From Teichococcus aerophilus (lineage in GTDB: Bacteria > Pseudomonadota > Alphaproteobacteria > Acetobacterales > Acetobacteraceae), in contig NZ_JACTVA010000029.1 in the NCBI RefSeq assembly GCF_014490485.1, forward strand, positions 19,933-66,132: a stretch of DNA of 46,200 bases, written 5' to 3'. This document shows, piece by piece, positions 33,223-41,448 of this stretch (the stretch's first letter is position 1; each line of letters opens with the position of its first letter). Under the pieces are notes generated by a model, which saw nothing but the letters and a program-made list of their open reading frames with translations, ran no database searches and was not told the DNA's origin. Made by a program: the position numbers and the translations under genes.

Positions 33223-34556
33223 CGGGCGCCTTCCTGCAACAGGACGACGCGAACCGTCGCCACCAGGATCAGCAGATCCAGGAACAGGCTGCGGTGCCGG
33301 ACATAGTAAAGGTCATAGGCCAGCTTCATCCGCGCATCCTCAATGGACGCGCCGTAAGGATAATTGACCTGCGCCCAGCCGGTGATGCCAGGCTTTACAC
33401 AGGCGCGGTCATGGTAGTGCGGGATCACCTGGCCCAGTTCCTCGACGAAGGAGGGACGCTCCGGGCGCGGACCGACGATCGACATGTCGCCTTTCAGCAC
33501 ATTGAAGATCTGCGGCAGCTCGTCGATACGCGTCAGGCGGATGAAGCGGCCGAACCGCGTGACCCGCGTGTCCTTCAGGGTGGCCCAGCGGGCTACGCCG
33601 CCGGCTTCCGCATCCACGACCATGCTGCGGAACTTGATCAGCGTGAACACGCTGCCGTTCTGCCCGACACGCTGCTGCCGGTAGAGAATCGGGCCCGGGC
33701 TGTCCAGCCGGATGATGATCGCGGCTGTCGCCATGACCGGCAATGTGAGCAGCAGCAGGAAGAGGCTGACGGCAATGTCGAACCCGCGGCGCAGGGCCCG
33801 CTGGAGCCAGCCGTCATACAGACCATGCGCTGACTTCAGCCAGTCAGGCGCGAGATTCTCGCAAATGATCCGGTTGAGGCGGCACTCGTGATATTCGGAT
33901 TCATCCAGGACCTGGATCCCGGCCTCACGGCACCGCCGACGGGTTGCCTCGTCGAGCGCGGCGTGGGAGGCGACAACCGCCCAGACGCGCTGAGCGCGCA
34001 GCTTATCCGGCTGGCTCAGGATGGCCAGCGCATCTTCCCCAGGCGGGAGCTTGGCCACTTCGAAGACGTCGCTCGGCCCCATGTCCCGCTCATCCACCAG
34101 CGTGCTGGAGGGCACGACCAGGATGCGGCGCTTCAGAAAGCCGCCACGCAGCAGAAGGACAAAGGCAAACCGCGTCAGGATGACGGCGCCGACGCTGCCG
34201 AGCAGGATCTCGATCAGGATGCCCGGCGCCGCGGCGCGAAGATTCGCCGGCGTCGTGATGATCAGGCTCATCCAGGTGACAAGAAGAAGGAGTGTGGCGG
34301 CCAGGGCCGCACCGCTCCACACACGGCGGGAGCGCGACAGCAGCTCCGGCCGGTAAAGCCCGCTGGCGCTGCAGACGACGCCGGAACACAGCGCCAGGAT
34401 ACCGGCCATCATGGCCGCACGGACATGGTCCACCGGATATTCGGGCGGCATTCCAGAAGCCATCAGTAAATAGACAGCGAGAAAGACAGCCAGAGTTTCG
34501 GATAAGTATAGGAGGACCAGATCTGAGCGGATGTTGTGGCCAAACATGCTCGTCAT
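33219..34556 (-). CDS. EPS initiating sugar transferase (EpsB-type polyprenyl phosphoglycosyltransferase)
   Basis: 445 residues from the ATG at 34556, preceded by GAGG; the frame extends upstream to 34646 without a good RBS. Four membrane segments lie in the first ~125 residues, then a Rossmann-like CoA-binding-type region, then a membrane-inserted helix (IAVSLFLLLLTLPVMATAAIIIRLDS). The bacterial sugar transferase core follows: GPILYRQQRVGQNGSVFTLIKFRSMV, RIDELPQIFNVLKGDMS and IVGPRPERP. This matches TIGR03013 (EpsB_2). It transfers a hexose-1-phosphate to undecaprenyl phosphate and so starts each repeat unit. First gene of the leftward EPS operon; its promoter lies in 34557-34902. Confidence 0.94.
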   Translation of the reverse strand: MTSMFGHNIRSDLVLLYLSETLAVFLAVYLLMASGMPPEYPVDHVRAAMMAGILALCSGVVCSASGLYRPELLSRSRRVWSGAALAATLLLLVTWMSLIITTPANLRAAAPGILIEILLGSVGAVILTRFAFVLLLRGGFLKRRILVVPSSTLVDERDMGPSDVFEVAKLPPGEDALAILSQPDKLRAQRVWAVVASHAALDEATRRRCREAGIQVLDESEYHECRLNRIICENLAPDWLKSAHGLYDGWLQRALRRGFDIAVSLFLLLLTLPVMATAAIIIRLDSPGPILYRQQRVGQNGSVFTLIKFRSMVVDAEAGGVARWATLKDTRVTRFGRFIRLTRIDELPQIFNVLKGDMSIVGPRPERPSFVEELGQVIPHYHDRACVKPGITGWAQVNYPYGASIEDARMKLAYDLYYVRHRSLFLDLLILVATVRVVLLQEGAR

Positions 34557-34902
34557 CGGGGGGGACCTCGTTGGGATAGCCAGCTGCTTCGGTGTGGAAT
34601 CGTTAGCATCTATCTGTATGACTTTGGAAGAGGATCGATAATACAAGGAATTTACATTGAGTGAAAAATATAGAAATCAAAGCGTGAGTTTTTTCTTCAG
34701 ATGCCGGCTCGATTGCGAATTCATCAATATGATGGTCAAAAAATTCGACATTTTCCTGACAGATATTTTTGGGTGAGGTGTAAATTGCAGATTGCAGGTG
34801 GGGGTTCTTCTGATAACGTTGGAGCACGCCAACAAGGTGGGCTGCCCGAGCGGCCACGCACCCCCGTCCAACCGATTAAATAAGCAAATCAGGACCATGC
34901 CG
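34557..34902. promoter_or_regulatory. Divergent promoter region of the two EPS operons (346 nt, AT-rich)
   Basis: This gap separates the leftward operon (start 34556) from the rightward operon (start 34903) and must hold both promoters. The middle, about 34600-34800, is markedly AT-rich. It contains AATTTACATT at 34649-34658, the inverted core TGTAAATT at 34779-34786, and a 7-bp tandem ATTGCAG at 34784-34797. No coding frame is convincing. I could not fit a sigma-54 GG-N10-GC element. Exact -35/-10 boxes are not claimed. Confidence 0.7.
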
Positions 34903-35529
34903 ATGCGCTATCGTTTCATCGAAGTATCGTTGGGACTGCTGTGCGCTGCGGGGCTGGCCGGCTGTGCCGGAGCCCCGAGCCTTCCCCCACCGCCAACCCA
35001 GGCCGCGGCCGAAGCCTCAGAATACGTTCTGGGCGCGGGAGATACATTGAGTGTGTTCGTTTACCGCTCGCCCGAGCTCAGCGCCGCGGAACTGCCGATC
35101 CGGCCTGACGGGCGTCTGTCTCTGCCTCTGGTGCCGGATATCGAAGCTGCGGGCAGCACCCCGACGCAGCTGGCACGGCAGATCGAACAGCGCCTCAAGG
35201 AGTATGTCAGGGATCCCAACGTCACTGTCATGGTCAGGTCTTTCCAGGGCCCGCCCAATCGCCAGATCCGCGTGATCGGCGAAGCGGCGCAGCCGATGGG
35301 CATGCCGTATCGCGAAGGTCAGACGGTGCTGGACGTCATGATCAGCGCCCGCGGCCTGACTCGCTATGCGGCCGGCAACCGGGCGGAGATCATCCGCCGC
35401 GAACGGGACGACCAACCGGCGCGGGTCATCCCGGTAAGGCTGGCGGACCTTCTGCGGGATGGCGACATGTCGCAGGACTTCCCGATGCGGCCAGGTGACA
35501 CCTTGGTCATCCCGCAGGGCTGGTTCTAA
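34903..35529 (+). CDS. Polysaccharide export lipoprotein (Wza-like), XrtA-associated
   Basis: 208 residues starting at the ATG at 34903, which gives an 8-nt spacing to AGGA; the ATG at 34897 is too close to it. Signal peptide with lipobox LAGC (SLGLLCAAGLAGC), so it should be an outer-membrane lipoprotein. Poly_export domain: YVLGAGDTLSVFVYRSPELS, then IRPDGRLSLPLVPDIEAAG and the SLBB-like part IRVIGEAAQPMGMPYREGQTVLDVM, ending DTLVIPQGWF. Short, single-SLBB form, matching TIGR03027. Forms the outer-membrane or periplasmic EPS channel with the chain-length protein that follows 2 nt later. First gene of the rightward operon. Confidence 0.94.
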   Translation: MRYRFIEVSLGLLCAAGLAGCAGAPSLPPPPTQAAAEASEYVLGAGDTLSVFVYRSPELSAAELPIRPDGRLSLPLVPDIEAAGSTPTQLARQIEQRLKEYVRDPNVTVMVRSFQGPPNRQIRVIGEAAQPMGMPYREGQTVLDVMISARGLTRYAAGNRAEIIRRERDDQPARVIPVRLADLLRDGDMSQDFPMRPGDTLVIPQGWF

Positions 35530-35531
35530 TC

Positions 35532-37064
35532 ATGAGCGCGCTTGCACTGGCTCATCGCTACGCCGCCGCCGGTTGGCGGCAGCGTTGGAAAGCCCTGGTG
35601 GTCGGTTGGGGCGTGTGCCTCGCAGGCTGGGCGGGTGTCTATGCCATTCCAAATCAGTTCGAATCCAGCGCGCGCATCTATGCGGATGCGGATGCAGTGC
35701 TCGGGCTGCTGCTGCGTGGCATCGCCATCGACAGTTCGCCGGCCGGCCAGGTGGAGGTTCTGCAAAGGACGCTGCTGAGCAAGCCGAATCTGGAGAAGGT
35801 CATCGTCCGCACGGATCTGGACAACCGGGTCAGCACGGTTGCGGAGCGCGATGCGCTGGTGCAGCGCCTGGCGCGTGACATTCGCATCACGCCGCAGACC
35901 CGCAACCTGTTCACCATCGACTATCGTGACCGCGACCCGCGCGTGGCACGCGAAGTGGTGCAGACGGCGCTGACCTTGTTCATCGAGGCCGCGACGACGA
36001 CCGACCGGCAGCAGATGGAAAGTGCCAGGGCCTTCGTGGCGCAGCAGCTGTCCTCCTACGAGGTGCAGCTCCGCCAGGCCGAGCGCCGGCGGGCCGAGTT
36101 CCAGGCACGCTATATCGACTTGCTGCCGTCCGATGCGCTGGGTGGTTCTTCCCGCCTGGAAGCGGCACGCGCCCGGTTGCAGCAGGTCCAGGGCGAGTTG
36201 CAGGACGCCCGGATGCGCCGGGACCTGACGCAACAGCAGCTGGATGCTATTCCGGCCCGGGTTGCCACGCCGGAAGTCCGCAGTGGCGGCGGGGGTGGCG
36301 GCCGGCTGGCGGAAGCTGAGCGTGAGCTGCGCGAGTTGCGGCTGCGTTACACCGACCAGCACCCGGATGTCGTCTCCGCCCGCAACACTATCGCGGCGCT
36401 ACGGAGCCAAGGTGGCGGCGGGGGAGGCGGAGCGCGCACTGTTACGTCCGGTGGTGGCACGACATCATCGGCACCACGGACCAACCCGCTCTACGAAGCG
36501 TTGAAGGTCCGTCTGGTTGATGTCGATGCCCAGATCGCTTCCTTGCAGCGGCAGGAACAGGATGGGCGGGTCGAGGTCGATCGCCTCGATACCATCGCGC
36601 GCGGCGAGCCTGAATTGCAGGCGCAGTTCCTTAACCTTGATCGCGACTATAACGTGCTCCGGCGGAACTATGAGGAACTGCTGGCCCGCCGCGAATCGAT
36701 CCAGATCGCCGGCGCCGCCAGGACCAGTTCCGACCGTGTCCGGCTGGAGATCATCGATCCGCCGAGCCTGCCGAGCGTACCGATTTCCCCCAACCGCCAG
36801 TTGCTGTTCACAGCCGTGCTGATTGCCGGCATCGGTGCCGGTCTGGTCGCCGCGCTCGGCTTCATGCAACTCGACCAGGCCTTCTATAGTGTGCACGACC
36901 TGCGGAAGCTTGGGCTGCCGGTGCTGGGCGGCATCTCTGCCATGACGCTGCCAAGGCGGACGGCAGCAAACTTTAGCTTCGCGGCGGGCGTCGTGGCACT
37001 CTTCGCCGTCTTCGGTGCTGTCCTGGCTGGGATGCCGGGCTTGATCGTGAGGTTGCTCGCATGA
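35532..37064 (+). CDS. Polysaccharide chain-length determinant (Wzz type), XrtA-associated
   Basis: 510 residues (TIGR03007-like). Two membrane segments, near residues 18-38 and 478-508, flank a long periplasmic coiled-coil region (e.g. QVQLRQAERRRAEFQARYIDLL, RLEAARARLQQVQGELQDARMRRDL), the Wzz/PCP layout. A conserved pre-TM2 segment RLEIIDPPSLPSVPISPNRQLL contains the Pro-rich motif. Two Gly-rich stretches (about 255-260 and 293-315) interrupt the coiled coil and are unusual. It sets polymer length and couples the autokinase with the exporter. The stop overlaps the kinase start (ATGA). Confidence 0.94.
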   Translation: MSALALAHRYAAAGWRQRWKALVVGWGVCLAGWAGVYAIPNQFESSARIYADADAVLGLLLRGIAIDSSPAGQVEVLQRTLLSKPNLEKVIVRTDLDNRVSTVAERDALVQRLARDIRITPQTRNLFTIDYRDRDPRVAREVVQTALTLFIEAATTTDRQQMESARAFVAQQLSSYEVQLRQAERRRAEFQARYIDLLPSDALGGSSRLEAARARLQQVQGELQDARMRRDLTQQQLDAIPARVATPEVRSGGGGGGRLAEAERELRELRLRYTDQHPDVVSARNTIAALRSQGGGGGGGARTVTSGGGTTSSAPRTNPLYEALKVRLVDVDAQIASLQRQEQDGRVEVDRLDTIARGEPELQAQFLNLDRDYNVLRRNYEELLARRESIQIAGAARTSSDRVRLEIIDPPSLPSVPISPNRQLLFTAVLIAGIGAGLVAALGFMQLDQAFYSVHDLRKLGLPVLGGISAMTLPRRTAANFSFAAGVVALFAVFGAVLAGMPGLIVRLLA

Positions 37065-37927
37065 ATGTTCCCGTCCGAGACCGCACCCATCTGGTCGAGC
37101 GTGCGATCGAAGCGCTCGGCGGCAGCGAGGCCCTGGGCCCCCGCGTGGCGCCGAGGGCACCGGAGCCGCCGCCCGCGCCGGCCGCGCCTGCCGCCCCGGC
37201 AAAGCCTGACGTCTCCCTGGCTGCCCTGCGGGCAGCCGGCCTGATTGACGCCCCCGAAGGCCAGCAGCGCAGCCGGTCAGTCGAAGAGATCACTGTTGTC
37301 CAGCAGCAGATTCTTCGGGGCATGGAGGATGTCGGCGCCGGGCGGAACCGGATGGTCGTCGTCACCAGCGCACGGCCGGGCGAGGGGAAGACCTTCGTGG
37401 CGACCAACCTCGCGGCCAGCATGGCGGCGAATAGTACGCGGAAGGTCATCCTGGTCGATGTCGATGGCAAGCGTGGCTCGGTGAGCGACCTGCTGGCCAA
37501 TGGCGAAGTCAACGGTCTGCGCAGCCTGGCCGCGCAGGAGCGGATGGCACCCCCCTTGCTGACCTGTGAGGTCCGGAACTTGCTGCTGCTGCCGTATGGG
37601 AAGCCGGTGTCCGGCGAGAGTGTGGTGCCGCCGGGTTCGCAGGTGTCGGAGGCTTTGGCACGGCTGGCGCGCGCATTGCCGGACCACGTTCTCATCATCG
37701 ACACCCCGCCCAGTCTGTCGACCAGCGACGCCCATGCGCTGTCCTCCATCGCAGGGCAGGTTGTCGTGGTGGTGGACGCCGAGCGGACGCAGCGGAACGA
37801 GGTAGAAGCGGCGCTGGATATGATGGAAGCCTGCCCCAATCTCAGCCTTCTGCTGAACCGGGTGTGCCTGACCGCCAGCGATAGCTTCGGCGCCTATGGC
37901 GACTACGGGGCACATAAAGGTGGCTGA
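37061..37927 (+). CDS. Tyrosine autokinase (BY-kinase), XrtA-associated
   Basis: 288 residues (TIGR03018-like). A Pro/Ala-rich N-terminus (about 25-55) precedes the BY-kinase ATPase: Walker A VVTSARPGEGKTFVATNLA, Walker A' VILVDVDGKRGS, Walker B HVLIIDTPPSL. The C-terminus SDSFGAYGDYGAHKGG has only two tyrosines, a short version of the Tyr cluster that is autophosphorylated. A stand-alone cytoplasmic kinase of this type acts with the upstream chain-length protein to control polymerisation and export. ATGA overlap upstream; the following gene starts inside its 3' end. Confidence 0.94.
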   Translation: MNVPVRDRTHLVERAIEALGGSEALGPRVAPRAPEPPPAPAAPAAPAKPDVSLAALRAAGLIDAPEGQQRSRSVEEITVVQQQILRGMEDVGAGRNRMVVVTSARPGEGKTFVATNLAASMAANSTRKVILVDVDGKRGSVSDLLANGEVNGLRSLAAQERMAPPLLTCEVRNLLLLPYGKPVSGESVVPPGSQVSEALARLARALPDHVLIIDTPPSLSTSDAHALSSIAGQVVVVVDAERTQRNEVEAALDMMEACPNLSLLLNRVCLTASDSFGAYGDYGAHKGG

Positions 37928-39617
37928 GGCGTGTCCGCACAGGGCCGCTGCCCTGATCTCCGCGCTGGCGATGATCGGAGCGGCACCCGCCTTGGCGCAG
38001 GTGCCGCCGCTCCCCGGCACGACCGTCCCCTCGATCGCGCCGAGCGGCGCGACAGGGACGGGGACCGGGACCGGGACGCAGGAGGGGGGCTACGTAGCGC
38101 CTTGGCCGGCGGCGGGCCCGGTTCGCCTCGGCGATATCGGCTTTCCGTACAACGCCGTGGCCGTTCCGCAGGAGGATCCGTCTGTCGGCGGTTGGTCGAT
38201 CACGCCCAGCCTTGGCCTGCAGTTTCTCGGGACAGATAACCTGTATCAGAGCCGCTCCAACCGCGAAGCGGAGTTCATCACCACTCTGACGCCCGGCGTC
38301 CTGGTGACGGTCGATACCGCCCGCTTTCAGGGTGTGGTGAATTACGAACCTGATCTGCGGCTCTATGCGTCGGATAGCGGCCAGAGCGGCATCGACCACC
38401 AGTTCAATGGCCAGATGCTTGTCACTGTTGTCCCGAGCACGTTCTTCCTGGATCTGCGCGGCAGTGGCGGGGTCCAGGCGGCCAATGGCGGTTACGCCGC
38501 GGCCGGGGATAGCTCGAACAGCCGCGGAAATCAGGTCCAGACCACGTCGTTTCAGGTCTCGCCTTACCTGGTGCACCGCTTTGGCGGGCTGATGACGCTG
38601 CAGGTGGGCTATGCCTTCCAGTCGGTCACGCAGAACCTGAGCGATAATGGCTCGGCCGCCTTCACGCCCACGGGCCAGCGATACTTCTCGGACCAGGACT
38701 TCACCGCTAACGAGTTCTATGCGGTTGCGCGTTCCGGCGAGGACCTTGGCCGCCTGGCCCTGGAAGGCCGCGCCATCTCCACCGACTATGACGGAACCGG
38801 CGTGCTGGAGAATGCGTACCGGCGCATCGCGGCGGTCGAAGCCCGCTACGCGGTCACGCGATTCGTCTCCGTGCTGGGCGAGGTTGGTTATGAGCAGCAG
38901 CGCTATTCAGGCGTGCCGCCGTTCGAGATCTCGGAGCCGGTCTGGTCTGTCGGCTCGAAGCTGACCTTCTCGCCGGAGAGTTCCATCACCGCGCGCTACG
39001 GCCGACATGATGGCTTCGACTCAGCACGTGTCGATGCCGCGCTCTCGCTGGGCGGCCGCACCCGCCTCTACGCCAATTATTCGGAGCGGTTGACGACGGC
39101 GGCGCAGCGTTCGGCCGACCTGCTGAACACCACGACCCTGGATGAGCTTGGCAACCCTGTCGATACCGCGACTGGCGCACCGTCCGTGCTGCCATTCGCC
39201 AACTCGTTCCTCGGCGTGCAGAGCAGCCTGATGCGGGTACGCAGCGCCTCGGCATCCGTCAGCCAGGATTGGGGTCGGGATATCCTGACGCTGACCTTGT
39301 TGCGCGAGGAGCGCAAGCCGGTCTCGACCGATATCGGCACCGTGGCTTCCCGGCAGAGCGGCACCTCGGGCAGCCTGACCTGGTCCCACGGCCTGACGCC
39401 GGCGACCACCGCCATCGGCTACTTGCAATACGGCACGTTCGAAACGCCGGCGCGCGGTAGCGGCAATGTCTTCACCGTCGGCGCGACCCTGGTCACGCAG
39501 CTTGCACCCGGGCTGGTGGGCACCCTGCAATTCATCACGAACAGCCGTGCGGACGATGTCGAGAGTGGCCGGGCGTTGCAGAACACCATCATCGCCGGCC
39601 TGCGGCAGACTTTCTAA
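37896..39617 (+). CDS. Outer-membrane beta-barrel protein, PEP-CTERM/XrtA system-associated
   Basis: 573 residues if started at the ATG at 37896; a GTG at 37920 is an alternative that reduces overlap with the autokinase. Signal peptide HRAAALISALAMIGAAPALAQ, then a Pro/Gly/Thr-rich segment with a repeated GTG motif, then alternating aromatic/polar beta strands (WSITPSLGLQFLGTDNLYQS, RFQGVVNYEPDLRLYASDSG, ELTFSPESSITARYG-like) ending in Phe (RALQNTIIAGLRQTF), the C-terminal signature of outer-membrane barrels. It matches the TIGR03016 type. It is probably part of the polysaccharide secretion pore; direct proof in the family is limited. Confidence 0.9.
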   Translation: MATTGHIKVAEACPHRAAALISALAMIGAAPALAQVPPLPGTTVPSIAPSGATGTGTGTGTQEGGYVAPWPAAGPVRLGDIGFPYNAVAVPQEDPSVGGWSITPSLGLQFLGTDNLYQSRSNREAEFITTLTPGVLVTVDTARFQGVVNYEPDLRLYASDSGQSGIDHQFNGQMLVTVVPSTFFLDLRGSGGVQAANGGYAAAGDSSNSRGNQVQTTSFQVSPYLVHRFGGLMTLQVGYAFQSVTQNLSDNGSAAFTPTGQRYFSDQDFTANEFYAVARSGEDLGRLALEGRAISTDYDGTGVLENAYRRIAAVEARYAVTRFVSVLGEVGYEQQRYSGVPPFEISEPVWSVGSKLTFSPESSITARYGRHDGFDSARVDAALSLGGRTRLYANYSERLTTAAQRSADLLNTTTLDELGNPVDTATGAPSVLPFANSFLGVQSSLMRVRSASASVSQDWGRDILTLTLLREERKPVSTDIGTVASRQSGTSGSLTWSHGLTPATTAIGYLQYGTFETPARGSGNVFTVGATLVTQLAPGLVGTLQFITNSRADDVESGRALQNTIIAGLRQTF

Positions 39618-39628
39618 GGAAATTGGAT

Positions 39629-40591
39629 ATGCAGCTGGATCACTACGGCTTCCGTGAACCGCCATTCCAAATGACGCCGGATGCCCGTCTCTTCTTTCCC
39701 AGCACCGTCCATCGCCGGGCTTATGCCCATTTGATGTACGGGCTGGCGCAGCGGGAAGGCTTCGTTGTCGTCACCGGCGAGGTCGGTGCGGGGAAGACCA
39801 CCCTGATCGAGAGGCTCTGTGGCGAGCTCGATAGCGGCGGCTTCGCCGTGGCCAGGATTGCCACCACCCAGGTGTCGGGGGAGGACGTGCTGCGCCTGGT
39901 GGCAGACGCCTTCGGCGTGCCGACTGAGGGCAGCAAGGCGGGGCTGTTGCTGGGCATCGCCTCCGTACTGCGGCAGGGCGGCCGGCGCCACCTGCTGATC
40001 GTCGACGAGGCGCAGGGTTTGCCGCTGCAGGCGCTGGAAGAACTGCGCATGCTGTCCAACGTCACCGGGTCCGGCGAGGCGCCGTTGCAGACCATCCTGC
40101 TCGGCCAGCCGCAGCTGCGGCGGATCATGGCCAGCCCGGATCTCTCTCAGCTTCGGCAACGCGTGTTGGCGTCCTACCACCTCTCCGGCCTGTCCCGCGA
40201 GGAAACCCACGCCTATGTCGAGCATCGCCTGCGGGCGGTGGGCTGGGACGGCAGGCCAGATTGGGAACCGGCGGCCCTGGACATGGTGCACCGCTACAGC
40301 GGCGGCATTCCGCGGCGGATCAACCGTCTCTGCGCACGCGTGCTGCTGGGTGGAGCGCTGGAGGGCTCGGAGACCCTGACCGCCTCCATGGTGGAATCGA
40401 CTGCCCTGGAGCTGGAAGAGGATCTGGGCGGCCCGCACGATGCCGATCGCGACGATTTCCATGACGACGACGACGCGCTGGACAAGCTCTCCCTGCGCGT
40501 CGAAGCGCTCGAGCGGCTGGTGGCACGGCGTGAGCGCGTCTTCTCCCGCATGTCCGACCTCTTCGCCGGCGGCGAGAGGCTGCGTCGATGA
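39629..40591 (+). CDS. ExeA-like AAA ATPase, XrtA-associated
   Basis: 320 residues from the ATG at 39629; AAGGA about 9-13 nt upstream supports it over the TTG at 39623. YGFREPPFQMTPDARLFFPS is the standard opening of TIGR03015 proteins, then Walker A TGEVGAGKTTL, Walker B HLLIVDEAQGL, sensor LLGQPQL and HRYSGGIPRRINRLC. The C-terminus is acidic (DDDDALDKLSL) with a short coiled coil, probably for partner binding. Related to the ExeA/GspA ATPases, it is presumably cytoplasmic and powers or organises EPS secretion. Overlaps the deacetylase start by 4 nt. Confidence 0.94.
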   Translation: MQLDHYGFREPPFQMTPDARLFFPSTVHRRAYAHLMYGLAQREGFVVVTGEVGAGKTTLIERLCGELDSGGFAVARIATTQVSGEDVLRLVADAFGVPTEGSKAGLLLGIASVLRQGGRRHLLIVDEAQGLPLQALEELRMLSNVTGSGEAPLQTILLGQPQLRRIMASPDLSQLRQRVLASYHLSGLSREETHAYVEHRLRAVGWDGRPDWEPAALDMVHRYSGGIPRRINRLCARVLLGGALEGSETLTASMVESTALELEEDLGGPHDADRDDFHDDDDALDKLSLRVEALERLVARRERVFSRMSDLFAGGERLRR

Positions 40592-41448
40592 CCCTGCGCA
40601 ATGCCATGAGCGTCGATGTCGAGGACTGGTTCCAGGTTCAGGCTTTCGCCGGGGTCATCGCCCGGGGTGACTGGGATAATCTGGAATCACGTGTCGTCGA
40701 CAACACGGTTCGTGTCCTCAACATCTTCTCACAAGCCGGCGTGCGCGCGACCTTCTTCACACTGGGCTGGGTGGCGGAGCGGCATCCGCAACTCATCCAG
40801 CGCATCGTGGCTGATGGTCATGAGCTTGCAAGCCATGGCTTCGGTCACGAGCGTGTGGACCAGATCGGCGAGGAAAGATTCCGACAGGATATCCGCCGTG
40901 CCAAGGCGGTCCTGGAGGATGCCGGGGGGGCCGGGGTCGTGGGCTACCGTGCCCCCACCTTTTCCATCAGCGCCAGGAACACACCCTGGGCGCATCAAGT
41001 CCTCGCCGATGAAGGCTACCTGTACAGCTCATCGGTCTTTCCCATCAGCCACGACCTGTATGGCTCACCGGATGCGCCTCGGCAGCCCTATCGACCCAGC
41101 GCCAATGGCGTCGTGGAACTGCCGATGACGACGGTGCAGATGCTGGGGCGCAATCTCCCCTGCTCCGGTGGCGGGTGGTTCCGGCTTGTTCCTTACCCGG
41201 TCTTCAAGGCCGGCCTGAGAAGGGCCAATGCCGCGGACCAAAGGGCTGGCGTGTTCTACTTCCATCCATGGGAAGTGGACCCGTCCCAGCCACGGGTCGG
41301 CAATGCCAGCAGGCTCTCCCGGTTCCGCCATTACACCGGCCTCTCCCAAATGGCTAGCCGGGTGGAGCAATTGTTGCGTGACTTCACCTGGGGCCGCATG
41401 GACCAGGTCTTCGCAGATGCCATTCAAGCGCGGACGAATCTCGCATGA
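40588..41448 (+). CDS. Polysaccharide deacetylase (CE4), XrtA-associated
   Basis: 286 residues. NodB fold: catalytic/metal Asp pair in AMSVDVEDWFQV, metal His pair in ELASHGFGHERV, then GYRAPTFSI and the C-terminal DUF3473 extension PCSGGGWFRLVPY and VFYFHPWEVDPSQPR. This matches TIGR03006. It removes N-acetyl groups from a hexosamine in the polymer or lipid-linked unit. No signal peptide is seen, as in other members. It is the second deacetylase in the window with the WalW fusion at 11720. ATGA overlap at both ends. Confidence 0.95.
   Translation: MTLRNAMSVDVEDWFQVQAFAGVIARGDWDNLESRVVDNTVRVLNIFSQAGVRATFFTLGWVAERHPQLIQRIVADGHELASHGFGHERVDQIGEERFRQDIRRAKAVLEDAGGAGVVGYRAPTFSISARNTPWAHQVLADEGYLYSSSVFPISHDLYGSPDAPRQPYRPSANGVVELPMTTVQMLGRNLPCSGGGWFRLVPYPVFKAGLRRANAADQRAGVFYFHPWEVDPSQPRVGNASRLSRFRHYTGLSQMASRVEQLLRDFTWGRMDQVFADAIQARTNLA

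Noticed and set aside
34771-34797. Possible sigma-54 promoter for the rightward EPS operon (GG...TTGCA)
   Set aside because: The GG and GC elements are 8, 13 or 15 nt apart rather than 10, so the -24/-12 geometry does not fit.
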